The notes beneath the pieces are model-generated. The model had not been told where the DNA came from. It did no database searches and saw only the letters and a program-made list of their open reading frames with translations. This document shows positions 16,799 to 24,310 of a stretch of 64,000 nt of DNA, piece by piece; positions within the stretch are counted from its first letter, which is position 1; every line of letters begins with the position of its first letter. Source of the DNA: Micromonospora halophytica (GTDB lineage: Bacteria; Actinomycetota; Actinomycetes; Mycobacteriales; Micromonosporaceae). Location of the stretch: positions 123,965 to 187,964 of the forward strand of contig NZ_FMDN01000013.1 in the NCBI RefSeq assembly GCF_900090245.1. The letters run 5' to 3'. The position numbers were made by a program, and so were the translations under genes.

Positions 16799-17984
16799 GG
16801 TGTCCTCCACTCAGAAATTTCCGCATCCGATCCAGGGCCTCCTCCGTACGGCCCTCGTCCCGGACGAACGTCATGCGCACCCACCGCCGGCCGTCGGCCG
16901 GGTCGGTGAAGAAGCTGGTGCCCGGAGCCACCAGCACGCCGGCCGAGCGCACCAGATCCTCGGCCAACAAATCGCTGGGCCGGCCGAAGGCGTCCACCGC
17001 GGCCAGCACGAACCAGCCGCCCTCGGGCCGGAACACGGTGAGGCCGAGCTCCTCCAGCCGGGCCACGAGGTGATCGCGGCGCCGCTGGAAGTACGCCGAG
17101 TCGTCGGCCAGTGCGGCCACGTCGACAGCGGCCGCACCCACCTGCAGGGGACCTGGCGCGCCGACCGTGGTGCGCTCGTGCACCCGCCGCACCGCTTCGG
17201 TGAGCGCCGGCGACGCGAGGCAGTAGCCGAGCCGCCAGCCGGACATCTGCAGCGACTTCGACAGGCTCCCGACGACTATCGCGTGCTCGCCTGCGCCGGG
17301 CAGGCCCAGCGGCGACACGTGCCGGCGGCCGTCGTAGACGTACCCCTCGTACACCTCGTCGGTGATCAGCACGAGGCCGTGGCCGGCGCAGAGCCCGAGC
17401 AGGCCGGCCACCTCGTCCTCGTCGAAGGCGCGGCCGGTCGGGTTGTGCGGGGTGTTGAGCAGCACGGCGCGGGTGCGCGGGGTCAGCGCGGCGCGCACGG
17501 CGCCCAGGTCGAGACGCCAGCCGGGCCCGGCCAGCGGCACCGGGCGCGGAACGGTACCGGCCAACTCGATCATGCCGGGGTAGTTCTCGTAGCAGGGTTC
17601 GAAGAGGATGACCTCGTCACCGGGGTCGGTGACCGCCAGCAGCGCGTTCAGCACGCCTTCGGTCGCTCCGCAGGTGATGGTCACCTCGGTCGCCGGGTCG
17701 ACGGTCACGCCGCGCCGGCGCTGGGCCAGCTCGGCGATCACCTCCCGCAGGGCGAGGAGGCCTTCCGGCGGCGCGTACTGGTTGCGGCCACCGGTGAGGG
17801 CCGCGGTGGCCGCCCGTACGACCTCGGCTGGCGGCTCGCCGGGCGGGATGCCGAGGGCGATGTCGATGGCGCCGATCTCGGTGGCGAGCCGCATCAGCCC
17901 GGCCAGCCGCATCGACCCGATGCCGGAGACCCGGCGCGAGAGGCGGGCGCCGGCGCGTGCCGGATGCTCAAGCGAGGAGGTCAC
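16788..17984 (-). CDS. Fold type I PLP aminotransferase (class I/II)
   Basis: A 398-residue enzyme. The Schiff-base Lys is K243 in GSLSKSLQMSGWRLGY; NPTGRAF (181-187) and the Asp of ITDEVYE (208-214) contact the cofactor. The family aminates 2-oxo acids. It directly follows the leuB-like gene with a 17-bp overlap (GTG start at 17984, GGGGGAGG site), so it is best read as the last step of the 2-oxoacid elongation cassette, turning the elongated oxo-acid into an amino acid. Relatives also include kynurenine and methionine aminotransferases, so the exact substrate is open. Confidence 0.9.
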   Translation of the reverse strand: MTSSLEHPARAGARLSRRVSGIGSMRLAGLMRLATEIGAIDIALGIPPGEPPAEVVRAATAALTGGRNQYAPPEGLLALREVIAELAQRRRGVTVDPATEVTITCGATEGVLNALLAVTDPGDEVILFEPCYENYPGMIELAGTVPRPVPLAGPGWRLDLGAVRAALTPRTRAVLLNTPHNPTGRAFDEDEVAGLLGLCAGHGLVLITDEVYEGYVYDGRRHVSPLGLPGAGEHAIVVGSLSKSLQMSGWRLGYCLASPALTEAVRRVHERTTVGAPGPLQVGAAAVDVAALADDSAYFQRRRDHLVARLEELGLTVFRPEGGWFVLAAVDAFGRPSDLLAEDLVRSAGVLVAPGTSFFTDPADGRRWVRMTFVRDEGRTEEALDRMRKFLSGGHHDR

Positions 17985-18996
17985 GGATTGCCTCCCCCGC
18001 CGCCCGGGTGCCGAGCGAGCCGCCGATGTCGGCCGTGCACCGCCTGTCGGCCACCGCGCGATCGGTCGCGGCGCCTACGGCAGCGGCCTCGTCCCGGTAG
18101 CCGAGCTGGTCGAGCAGCAGCGCCGCGGACAGCACGGCACCGATCGGGTTGGCGGTGTCCGTGCCGGCGATGTCCGGCGCGCTGCCGTGCACCGGCTCGT
18201 AGAGACCGAACCCGGTGCCGGGGTTGAGGTTCACCGAAGGGGCCATGCCGAGGCCCCCGGCTAGTTCGGCCGCGAGATCGCTGAGGATGTCGCCGTAGGA
18301 GTTGTTGGTGACGATCACCTCGAACTGGGTCGGGTCCTGCACCAGCCGCATCGCCGCAACGTCGACGTACAGGTGTGAGGTCTCCAGGTCCGGGCGCTCG
18401 GCGCACGCCGCGCGCCACAGGCGCTGCCAGACCCGTCCGCCGTTGGGCACGGCGTTCGACTTGTCGACCATGCACACCGCCCGCGACGCGACCGACATCG
18501 CGTAGTCGATAACCCGGTACACGCCGAGGTGGGTGGTGACCTCGGTGTCGACAGCGACCTCGGCCTCGGTTCGCGACCGCAGCGCGCCACCGATGTCGAC
18601 GTACAGGCCCTCGGTGTTCTCCCGCACGACGGCGCAGTCGATCTCCCGGCGGCCGGCCCGGCGCAGCGGGCTGAGCCGGGCGTCCGGCAGGCGCACCGGC
18701 CGGTAGTTGACATAGAGGTCCAGCTCGAAGCGCAGGCGGAGGAGAACGTCCCGCGCGTACCGGGTGCCCGCCGCGCGCGGGTCGCCGACCGCGCCGAGCA
18801 GGGTGCCCGCGCTGCCGGTGATCCGCTCGACGTCGACGTCGGAGAGCGCCACGCCGGTCTCCAGGAAGGTGCCCGCGTTGACGTGGTCGAGGACGTCGAA
18901 CTCGAGGCCCAGGCCGAAGGCGTCGAGCACCAGCAGGGCCTGCTCGGTCACCTCCGGTCCGATGCCGTCGCCGGGTATCACGGTGATCCGGGTCAT
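17968..18996 (-). CDS. leuB: 3-Isopropylmalate dehydrogenase-like beta-decarboxylating dehydrogenase
   Basis: A 342-residue NAD-dependent oxidative decarboxylase. It has the N-terminal GDGIGPEV, the LRLRFELDLYVNYRPVRL segment with substrate-binding Arg residues, the metal-binding NNSYGDILSD aspartates and the LYEPVHGSAPDIAGTDTANPIGA nucleotide loop. The substrate loop reads RENTEGLY, unlike the RELTGG loop of many LeuB proteins, so the substrate need not be 3-isopropylmalate; homoisocitrate- or methylmalate-type acids are alternatives. ATG 18996 lies 5 bp after the leuD stop. It completes a LeuA-LeuCD-LeuB set for adding one carbon to a 2-oxo acid. Confidence 0.88.
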   Translation of the reverse strand: MTRITVIPGDGIGPEVTEQALLVLDAFGLGLEFDVLDHVNAGTFLETGVALSDVDVERITGSAGTLLGAVGDPRAAGTRYARDVLLRLRFELDLYVNYRPVRLPDARLSPLRRAGRREIDCAVVRENTEGLYVDIGGALRSRTEAEVAVDTEVTTHLGVYRVIDYAMSVASRAVCMVDKSNAVPNGGRVWQRLWRAACAERPDLETSHLYVDVAAMRLVQDPTQFEVIVTNNSYGDILSDLAAELAGGLGMAPSVNLNPGTGFGLYEPVHGSAPDIAGTDTANPIGAVLSAALLLDQLGYRDEAAAVGAATDRAVADRRCTADIGGSLGTRAAGEAIRDLLA

Positions 18997-19001
18997 CGCC
19001 C

Positions 19002-19625
19002 TCACCCGGCCCGGGCCGGGCCGAAGACCGGCAGCCAGTGCGGCCGCCCGCGCTCGTACGCGGCGATGCGGTCGCCGTCGGCCAAGGTCACCGCGATGTC
19101 GTCCTGCCCGTCGAGCAGCAGCCGGCGAGCCCGTACATCGACCTCGAACGCCTGCCGGCCGCCGTCCCAGCGCACCTCGCACGCCAGCAGGTCCACGGTG
19201 ACCAGGAACCGCGGATCCCGGTCGGCCGCGTCCAGCAGGCCGGACACGACCGCGTCCGGCAGCTGCACGGCGAGCAGCCCGTTCTTCAGCGCGTTGCGCC
19301 GGAAGATATCGCCGAAGCTCGGCGCCAGCACCGCGGCGATGCCCCAGTCCCGCAGGGCCCAGACGGCGTGCTCGCGGGAGCTGCCGGTGGCGAAGTTCGG
19401 TCCGGCGACGAGCACCGAGCCGCCGGCGCGGGCCGGGTCGTTGAGCACGAAGTCGTCCGCCTCCCGCCAGCGGGCGAACAGCCCGTCCGCGTACCCGGTC
19501 TTGGTGAGCCGGCGACAGAAGCGGCTCGGGATGATCTGGTCGGTGTCCACGTCGCTGCGGCGCAGCGGCAGGACACGCCCGGTGTGTTCGGTCAGCGGTT
19601 CCAAGCGTGTGCCTCTCGCTTCCAT
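19002..19625 (-). CDS. leuD: Isopropylmalate isomerase small subunit-like (LeuD)
   Basis: A 207-residue swivel-domain subunit. Family blocks include VDTDQIIPSRF, the GPNFATGSSREHAVWALRDWG substrate loop and FGDIFRRNALKNGLL. It pairs with the LeuC-like subunit to isomerise a 2-alkylmalate to the 3-alkylmalate. ATG 19625 lies 7 bp after the leuC stop and has only a weak ribosome-binding site, which suggests translation coupled to leuC. Length is normal. Confidence 0.93.
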   Translation of the reverse strand: MEARGTRLEPLTEHTGRVLPLRRSDVDTDQIIPSRFCRRLTKTGYADGLFARWREADDFVLNDPARAGGSVLVAGPNFATGSSREHAVWALRDWGIAAVLAPSFGDIFRRNALKNGLLAVQLPDAVVSGLLDAADRDPRFLVTVDLLACEVRWDGGRQAFEVDVRARRLLLDGQDDIAVTLADGDRIAAYERGRPHWLPVFGPARAG

Positions 19626-19632
19626 TCGTCGT

Positions 19633-21033
19633 TCAGCTCAGGTCCGCGGGCGCGGCGAGACGCCCGGCGACCGCGGTGGCCGCCGCGACCGCGGGCGACA
19701 CCAGGTGGGTGCGGGCGGTGTCGCCCTGCCGGCCCTCGTAGTTGCGGTTGGAGGTGGACGCACAGCGCCGCGGCCCGCTGAGCCGGTCGGCGTTCATGCC
19801 CAGGCACATCGAGCACCCGGACAGCCGCCATTCGGCGCCCGCCGCCCGGAAGACGTCGTGCAGGCCCTCCTGCTCGGCCTGATCGCGCACCCGCATCGAG
19901 CCGGGCACGACCAGCATGCGCACCGACGGCGCCAGCACCCGCCCGCGCAGCACCGCGGCCGCCGCCCGCAGATCCTCGATGCGCCCGTTGGTGCAGGAGC
20001 CGAGGAAGACGGTGTCGACCTCGATGTCGCGCATCCGCGTGCCGGGCTCCAGGGCCATGTACTCCAGCGCGCGGCGGGCGGCGGCCCGCTCGGCGGCGTC
20101 GGTGAACTGCGCCGGGTCCGGCACCGCCTGGCTGAGCGGGACCGCCTGACCGGGGTTGGTGCCCCAGGTGACGACCGGGCTGAGCGCACCGACCTCGAGC
20201 GTCACCGTGCGATCGAAAACGGCGCCGGGGTCGGTGCACAGGGTCGACCAGTGTGCCAGCGCCTCGTCCCAGTCCTTTCCGACCGGCCGCCGGGGGCGGG
20301 TGGCGAGGTACTCGAAGGTGACCTCGTCCGGCGCCACCATGCCGGCTCGCGCCCCGGCCTCGATGCTGAGGTTGCACAGCGTCATCCGGCTCTCCATGGA
20401 GAGACCGCGGATCGCCGCGCCGCGGTACTCCAGGACGTAGCCGTGTGCGCCGTTCGCCCCGATCTCGGCCAGCAGCGCCAGCATGAGATCCTTGGCGGTC
20501 ACGTCCGGCGGGAGGGTACCGGTGAACTCCACGGCCATCGTGCGCGGCCGCGGCATCGGGAGCGTCTGCGTCGCCAGCACGTGTTCCACGTCGCTGGTCC
20601 CGACGCCGAACGCGAGAGCGCCGAACGCGCCGTGCGTCGAGGTGTGGCTGTCGCCGCAGACCACCGTCATGCCCGGCTGGATCGCGCCCAGCTCCGGCCC
20701 GACCACGTGCACGATGCCCTGCCGCGCGTCGCCGTGCGGGAACAGCTCGATGCCGTGCTCGGCGCAGTTGGCGCGCAACCGCGCGACCTGCTCGATGCTG
20801 ATCGGGTCAGTGATCGACAGGCTGTCGGTGGGCACGTTGTGGTCCTCGACGGCCAGCGTGAGATCGGGCCGCCGCACCGTGCGGCCGGCCAGGCGCAGGC
20901 CGTCGAAGGCCTGCGCCGAGGTCGCCTCGTGCACCAGGTGGACATCGACGTAGAGCAGATCGGGGCCGTCGGAGCCGGACGGGATGCGGTGCGCGTCCCA
21001 GATCTTCTCGACCAGCGTGCGCGGTTCGCTCAC
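19633..21033 (-). CDS. leuC: Isopropylmalate isomerase large subunit-like (LeuC)
   Basis: A 466-residue aconitase-superfamily subunit. The three cysteines for the 4Fe-4S cluster are present: C347 in GSCTNGR, and C407 and C410 in GCSMCLGMN. The substrate-binding CGDSHTSTHGAFGALAFGVG block (126-145) is intact, so the enzyme should be active. The GTG at 21033 overlaps the leuA stop (GTGA), showing coupling. A housekeeping copy is expected elsewhere in the genome; this one is locked inside the polyketide operon. Confidence 0.94.
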   Translation of the reverse strand: MSEPRTLVEKIWDAHRIPSGSDGPDLLYVDVHLVHEATSAQAFDGLRLAGRTVRRPDLTLAVEDHNVPTDSLSITDPISIEQVARLRANCAEHGIELFPHGDARQGIVHVVGPELGAIQPGMTVVCGDSHTSTHGAFGALAFGVGTSDVEHVLATQTLPMPRPRTMAVEFTGTLPPDVTAKDLMLALLAEIGANGAHGYVLEYRGAAIRGLSMESRMTLCNLSIEAGARAGMVAPDEVTFEYLATRPRRPVGKDWDEALAHWSTLCTDPGAVFDRTVTLEVGALSPVVTWGTNPGQAVPLSQAVPDPAQFTDAAERAAARRALEYMALEPGTRMRDIEVDTVFLGSCTNGRIEDLRAAAAVLRGRVLAPSVRMLVVPGSMRVRDQAEQEGLHDVFRAAGAEWRLSGCSMCLGMNADRLSGPRRCASTSNRNYEGRQGDTARTHLVSPAVAAATAVAGRLAAPADLS

Positions 21034-22202
21034 GCTCGCGCTCGCAGGGTCGCCGCCAGCCGCTCGCGCACCACGTTCAGCTCGTCGGCGCGGCCGTCCG
21101 GGCGCTCGGAGACATATTCGAGGTACAACCGGTCGACCACGTTCTCGTCAACCGGCTCGCCGAGGTCCTCGAGCAGGTAGCGGATGATCGCGCGGCCGGA
21201 GTGCCGGCCGACCAGCAGCGAGCGCTCCCGGTCGAACCGGTACGGGTTGATGAACTCGTACGTCGCCGGGTTCTTGAGAATGCCGTCCTGGTGGATGCCG
21301 GCCTCGGTGGCGAAGGCGTTCTCCCCGAAGATCGCCTTGTTGCGCGGCGCCGGCATGCCGATCGTCTCGGAGAGCATCTGGAACGTGCGGTAGAGGTGGT
21401 CCAGCCGGACGCTCGTGGTGGCGCCGAAGCACTCACCCTTGTAGGACAGCGCGGCCGCGAGCTCCTCGACCGGTGTGTTGCCGGCCCGCTCCCCGATGCC
21501 GGCGAGCGTGGCCTGCACCTCGTCGGCGCCCGCCTGGATGCCGGCCAGGGCGTTGGCCAGCGACAGCCCGAGGTCGTCGTGGCAGTGCGTGGAGAGCTTG
21601 ACGTCGTCCGGCAGCAGCGATCGCACCATGGCACACAGGTCGCCGTACTCCTGCGGGGTGGCGCAGCCGGTGGTGTCGGCCAGGATGACGGTCGTGACGC
21701 CGGCCGACAGCGCCTCGGTCACCAGCGCCTCGATCAGGTCCTTCTCGCCGCGGCTGGCGTCCTCCACCCCGTACGAGACGTCCTGTGCGCCCATCTCGTG
21801 CGCGAACCGGATCGCTTCGCCGGTCTCGCGCACCGCCTCGGCCCGGGAGATGCCGCGCTTGTACCGCAGGTGCAGATCGCTTCCCGTGCCGCAGATCTGC
21901 ACCTGGTGATTGGGGCCGGTGCCGCCCGCCTCGATGGAGAGCTTGACGTCGGCGATCGACGTACGGTTGAAGGTGGCGAACCTCGCGGTGGTGAGCGCCG
22001 CGGCGATGAGCCGGGTCGCCTCGAAGTCCACCGGGGACGAGCCGGGGTAGCCGGCCTCGATGATGTCGGCGCCGTAGGCCTCGATGGCGAGCGCCAGCCG
22101 GACCTTCTGCTCGGCCGTCATGGCGTTGCCCGGAGCCTGCTCGCCGTCGCGCAGCGTCGCGTCGAACAGCGAGATGCGCCGTGGGGACGTCGCTTCGTTC
22201 AT
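21030..22202 (-). CDS. leuA: 2-Isopropylmalate synthase-like acyl-CoA:2-oxoacid condensing enzyme without regulatory domain
   Basis: A 390-residue TIM-barrel DRE-family enzyme. Metal and catalytic residues are D14 and R18 (FDATLRDGEQ) and H206/H208 (STHCHDDLG), with the GIHQDGILKN motif in the second domain. Isopropylmalate synthases usually run past 500 residues because of a C-terminal leucine-sensing domain; it is absent here, so feedback inhibition by leucine is not expected. The barrel looks more like LeuA than homocitrate synthase, but substrate cannot be read with confidence. It condenses acetyl-CoA with a 2-oxo acid to start the elongation cassette. ATG 22202 lies 5 bp after the upstream methyltransferase. 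Confidence 0.9.
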   Translation of the reverse strand: MNEATSPRRISLFDATLRDGEQAPGNAMTAEQKVRLALAIEAYGADIIEAGYPGSSPVDFEATRLIAAALTTARFATFNRTSIADVKLSIEAGGTGPNHQVQICGTGSDLHLRYKRGISRAEAVRETGEAIRFAHEMGAQDVSYGVEDASRGEKDLIEALVTEALSAGVTTVILADTTGCATPQEYGDLCAMVRSLLPDDVKLSTHCHDDLGLSLANALAGIQAGADEVQATLAGIGERAGNTPVEELAAALSYKGECFGATTSVRLDHLYRTFQMLSETIGMPAPRNKAIFGENAFATEAGIHQDGILKNPATYEFINPYRFDRERSLLVGRHSGRAIIRYLLEDLGEPVDENVVDRLYLEYVSERPDGRADELNVVRERLAATLRARA

Positions 22203-22207
22203 CGTGT

Positions 22208-23014
22208 TCAGCCCTTCCGGGCCGCGACGATCAGCACGCAGCCCAGTTCGCCCGTCATCTGGCCGACCATGCTCTCGGCCGCTTCCGCCTGCTCGGGTGT
22301 GAAGTTGAGGATCTTCGCCAGCTCGTCACGGTTGTCGTAGGTGATGTCGGTCATCATCGAGAAGGAGGGCGCCACGTTCGCCGAGATGTCCTCGAGCTCG
22401 ACGACCTCGAGGCCGGCCTCGGCCAGCAGGGCCGGATATCCGTCGAGCCGGGGCAGCGCGCCCGGCTGCCCGGCGCGGTGGCGGGCCTCGTCGGCACTGA
22501 TGTCCTCGCGGTCGAACAGGTCGGTGAGGACCACCCGGCCGCCCGGCTTCACCACCCGGCCCGCCTCCTTCAGGGCACGGGCGCGGTCCATGTGCACGAT
22601 GGACTCGAACGCCAGCACCGCGTCGAACGAGGCGTCCGGGAACGGCGTGGCCATGCCGTCGGCGACCTGGAACCGCACCTGTCCGGCCAGTCCCTCGGCC
22701 GCCGCCCGCTCGCCGGCCACCCCGATCTGGTACGGGCTGATCGTGATACCGACGACCTCGGCGCCGGTCGCCCGCGCCACCCGGACCGCCGGCTTGCCCA
22801 GCCCGCAGCCCACGTCGAGGACCCGCTGCCCGGCGCCCACGCCGAGCTTGGGGATCAGCAGGTCGGTGAAGCGGTCGGTCGCCTCGGACACCGACGCCTT
22901 GTCGTCCGGGCCGAGCCAGTAGGCGAAGTGGAAGTTGTCGTCCCACACCCGGCGCAGGAGCGGGCCGACCATCTCGTAGTAGTCCATCGCCGGGAAGGCT
23001 TCCTGGGTTTCCAT
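22208..23014 (-). CDS. Class I SAM-dependent methyltransferase
   Basis: A 268-residue single-domain methyltransferase. Motif I is VLDVGCGLGKP (65-75), followed by GITISPYQIGVA and the FDAVLAFESIVHM core. It resembles the polyketide and sugar O-methyltransferases found in actinomycete clusters (the RebM/Rif-Orf14 type). The ATG at 23014 has a GAAGGAGAA site; the longer frame is rejected. It lies between the N-monooxygenase and the leuA-like gene, so either an O- or N-methyl of the amino acid-derived unit, or a late O-methyl on the polyketide, is possible. Confidence 0.88.
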   Translation of the reverse strand: METQEAFPAMDYYEMVGPLLRRVWDDNFHFAYWLGPDDKASVSEATDRFTDLLIPKLGVGAGQRVLDVGCGLGKPAVRVARATGAEVVGITISPYQIGVAGERAAAEGLAGQVRFQVADGMATPFPDASFDAVLAFESIVHMDRARALKEAGRVVKPGGRVVLTDLFDREDISADEARHRAGQPGALPRLDGYPALLAEAGLEVVELEDISANVAPSFSMMTDITYDNRDELAKILNFTPEQAEAAESMVGQMTGELGCVLIVAARKG

Positions 23015-23037
23015 GGTTCTCCTTCGGATCGGTGTGA

Positions 23038-24309
23038 TCACTGGGGTGTGCTGGCGGTCAGGGATTCGACGATGTGACCGGCCCGCTGCGCGGTGGTCGA
23101 CAGCAGGCTCGACGAGATGCCGTGCGTGTGTTCCGTGCCGCCCTGCAGGTAGATGCCGCAGGTGAGCTTGTCCGAGGTGCACAGGCGGTAGTCGCGGCCG
23201 ACCCGGACCATGCCGTCATCGTCCAGCTCAACGAACTCCATGAGCTCGCCGAGCAACGGCCGCGGGTCCAGCGGGCGGTACCCGGTGGCGAAGACGACAA
23301 CGTCGCTGCGCAGGTCGGTGCGTTCACCCGTGGGCAGATACTCGACGTCGACCGAGACCCCGCCGCCGCTCTCGCGGACCTGCCGCACCCGCGAGACGTT
23401 GACGATCCGCAGCCGGTCCACCCCGCGCACGCGCTCCTGGTACTGGCGGCGGTAGAGCGCACGGATCAGGTCGAGGTCGACGACCGAGTAGTTGGTGTTG
23501 GCGTGGTAGTTCATCAACGACTCACGCACCGGCGGAGCAGCCAGGTAGTAGTCGTCGACCGCGGCGGCGTCGAAGATCCGGTTGGTGAACGGGCTGTCGT
23601 CGGCCACGCTGTAGCCGTACCGGGGAAACACGGCGTGGACGGTCGCCTCCGGGAAGCGCGACATCAGATCATTGGTGATCTCCGCGGCGCTCTGCCCGGA
23701 CCCGACCACGGTGAAGCTGCCGGTCGCCTCCGGCGGCAGCCCCGCCAGCCGGTGCAGGTAGTCCGCGCTGTGCCAGACCCGGTCGGAGGCCCGCACGCCG
23801 TCCGGCAGCCGGGGCCGCAGGCCGGTCGCGAGCACGACGTTGCGCGCCCGGCACACGTACGGCTCGCGGTGCGCACCGTCGCGCACCACCAGCTCCAGCT
23901 GGTCCACCACGCCGTCACCGGAGACCGGGCGGATCGCCAGCACCTCGCTGTCGTAGCGGACCACGCCGCCGACCCGCTCGGCCGCCCACCGGAGGTAGTC
24001 GTGGAACTCCAGACGGGAGGGCACGAGCGTCTGGTGGTTGATGAAATCGGCGAGCCGGCCGCGGTCATGCAGATAGGCCAGGAAGCTGAACGAGCTGACC
24101 GGGTTGCGCAGCAGCACCAGGTCCTTCAGGAACGAGATCTGCATGGTCGCGTCATCGAGCAGCATGCCGCTGTGCCATCCGAACGACGGCTGCCGCTCGA
24201 AGAAGACCGCCCCCGTCCCGGCCGGGCGGCACTCGCGCAGCGCGATCGCGAGCGCGAGGTTGGACGGCCCGAAGCCAACCCCGGCGACTTGCACAATGTC
24301 TTCCCTCAC
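23038..24309 (-). CDS. Flavin-dependent N-monooxygenase (lysine/ornithine N-hydroxylase family)
   Basis: A 423-residue protein of the IucD/PvdA/SidA group. It has the FAD site GVGFGPSNLALA at the N-terminus, the FLKDLVLLRNP segment, the NADPH site VVGSGQSAAE and the C-terminal ATGYRPLDPRP and HGISSSLLS motifs. The family hydroxylates the side-chain amine of lysine or ornithine, or simple amines, giving N-hydroxylamines. No siderophore NRPS or transporter is present, so here it probably oxygenates an amine of the polyketide pathway. It begins at GTG 24309, one base after the PKS-C stop, so it is tightly coupled to the PKS. Confidence 0.92.
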   Translation of the reverse strand: MREDIVQVAGVGFGPSNLALAIALRECRPAGTGAVFFERQPSFGWHSGMLLDDATMQISFLKDLVLLRNPVSSFSFLAYLHDRGRLADFINHQTLVPSRLEFHDYLRWAAERVGGVVRYDSEVLAIRPVSGDGVVDQLELVVRDGAHREPYVCRARNVVLATGLRPRLPDGVRASDRVWHSADYLHRLAGLPPEATGSFTVVGSGQSAAEITNDLMSRFPEATVHAVFPRYGYSVADDSPFTNRIFDAAAVDDYYLAAPPVRESLMNYHANTNYSVVDLDLIRALYRRQYQERVRGVDRLRIVNVSRVRQVRESGGGVSVDVEYLPTGERTDLRSDVVVFATGYRPLDPRPLLGELMEFVELDDDGMVRVGRDYRLCTSDKLTCGIYLQGGTEHTHGISSSLLSTTAQRAGHIVESLTASTPQ

Positions 24310-24310
24310 G

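Noticed and set aside
19002..22202. Housekeeping leucine operon interpretation
   Set aside because: Considered but not preferred: the genes overlap or abut those of the PKS operon, an aminotransferase is fused into the cassette by overlap, and LeuA lacks the regulatory domain. It remains possible if no other leu genes exist.
21030..22202. Homocitrate synthase assignment for the LeuA-like gene
   Set aside because: Its length fits homocitrate synthase, but the barrel motifs (RDGEQAPG, GIHQDGILKN) look closer to isopropylmalate synthase. Left as an alternative only.
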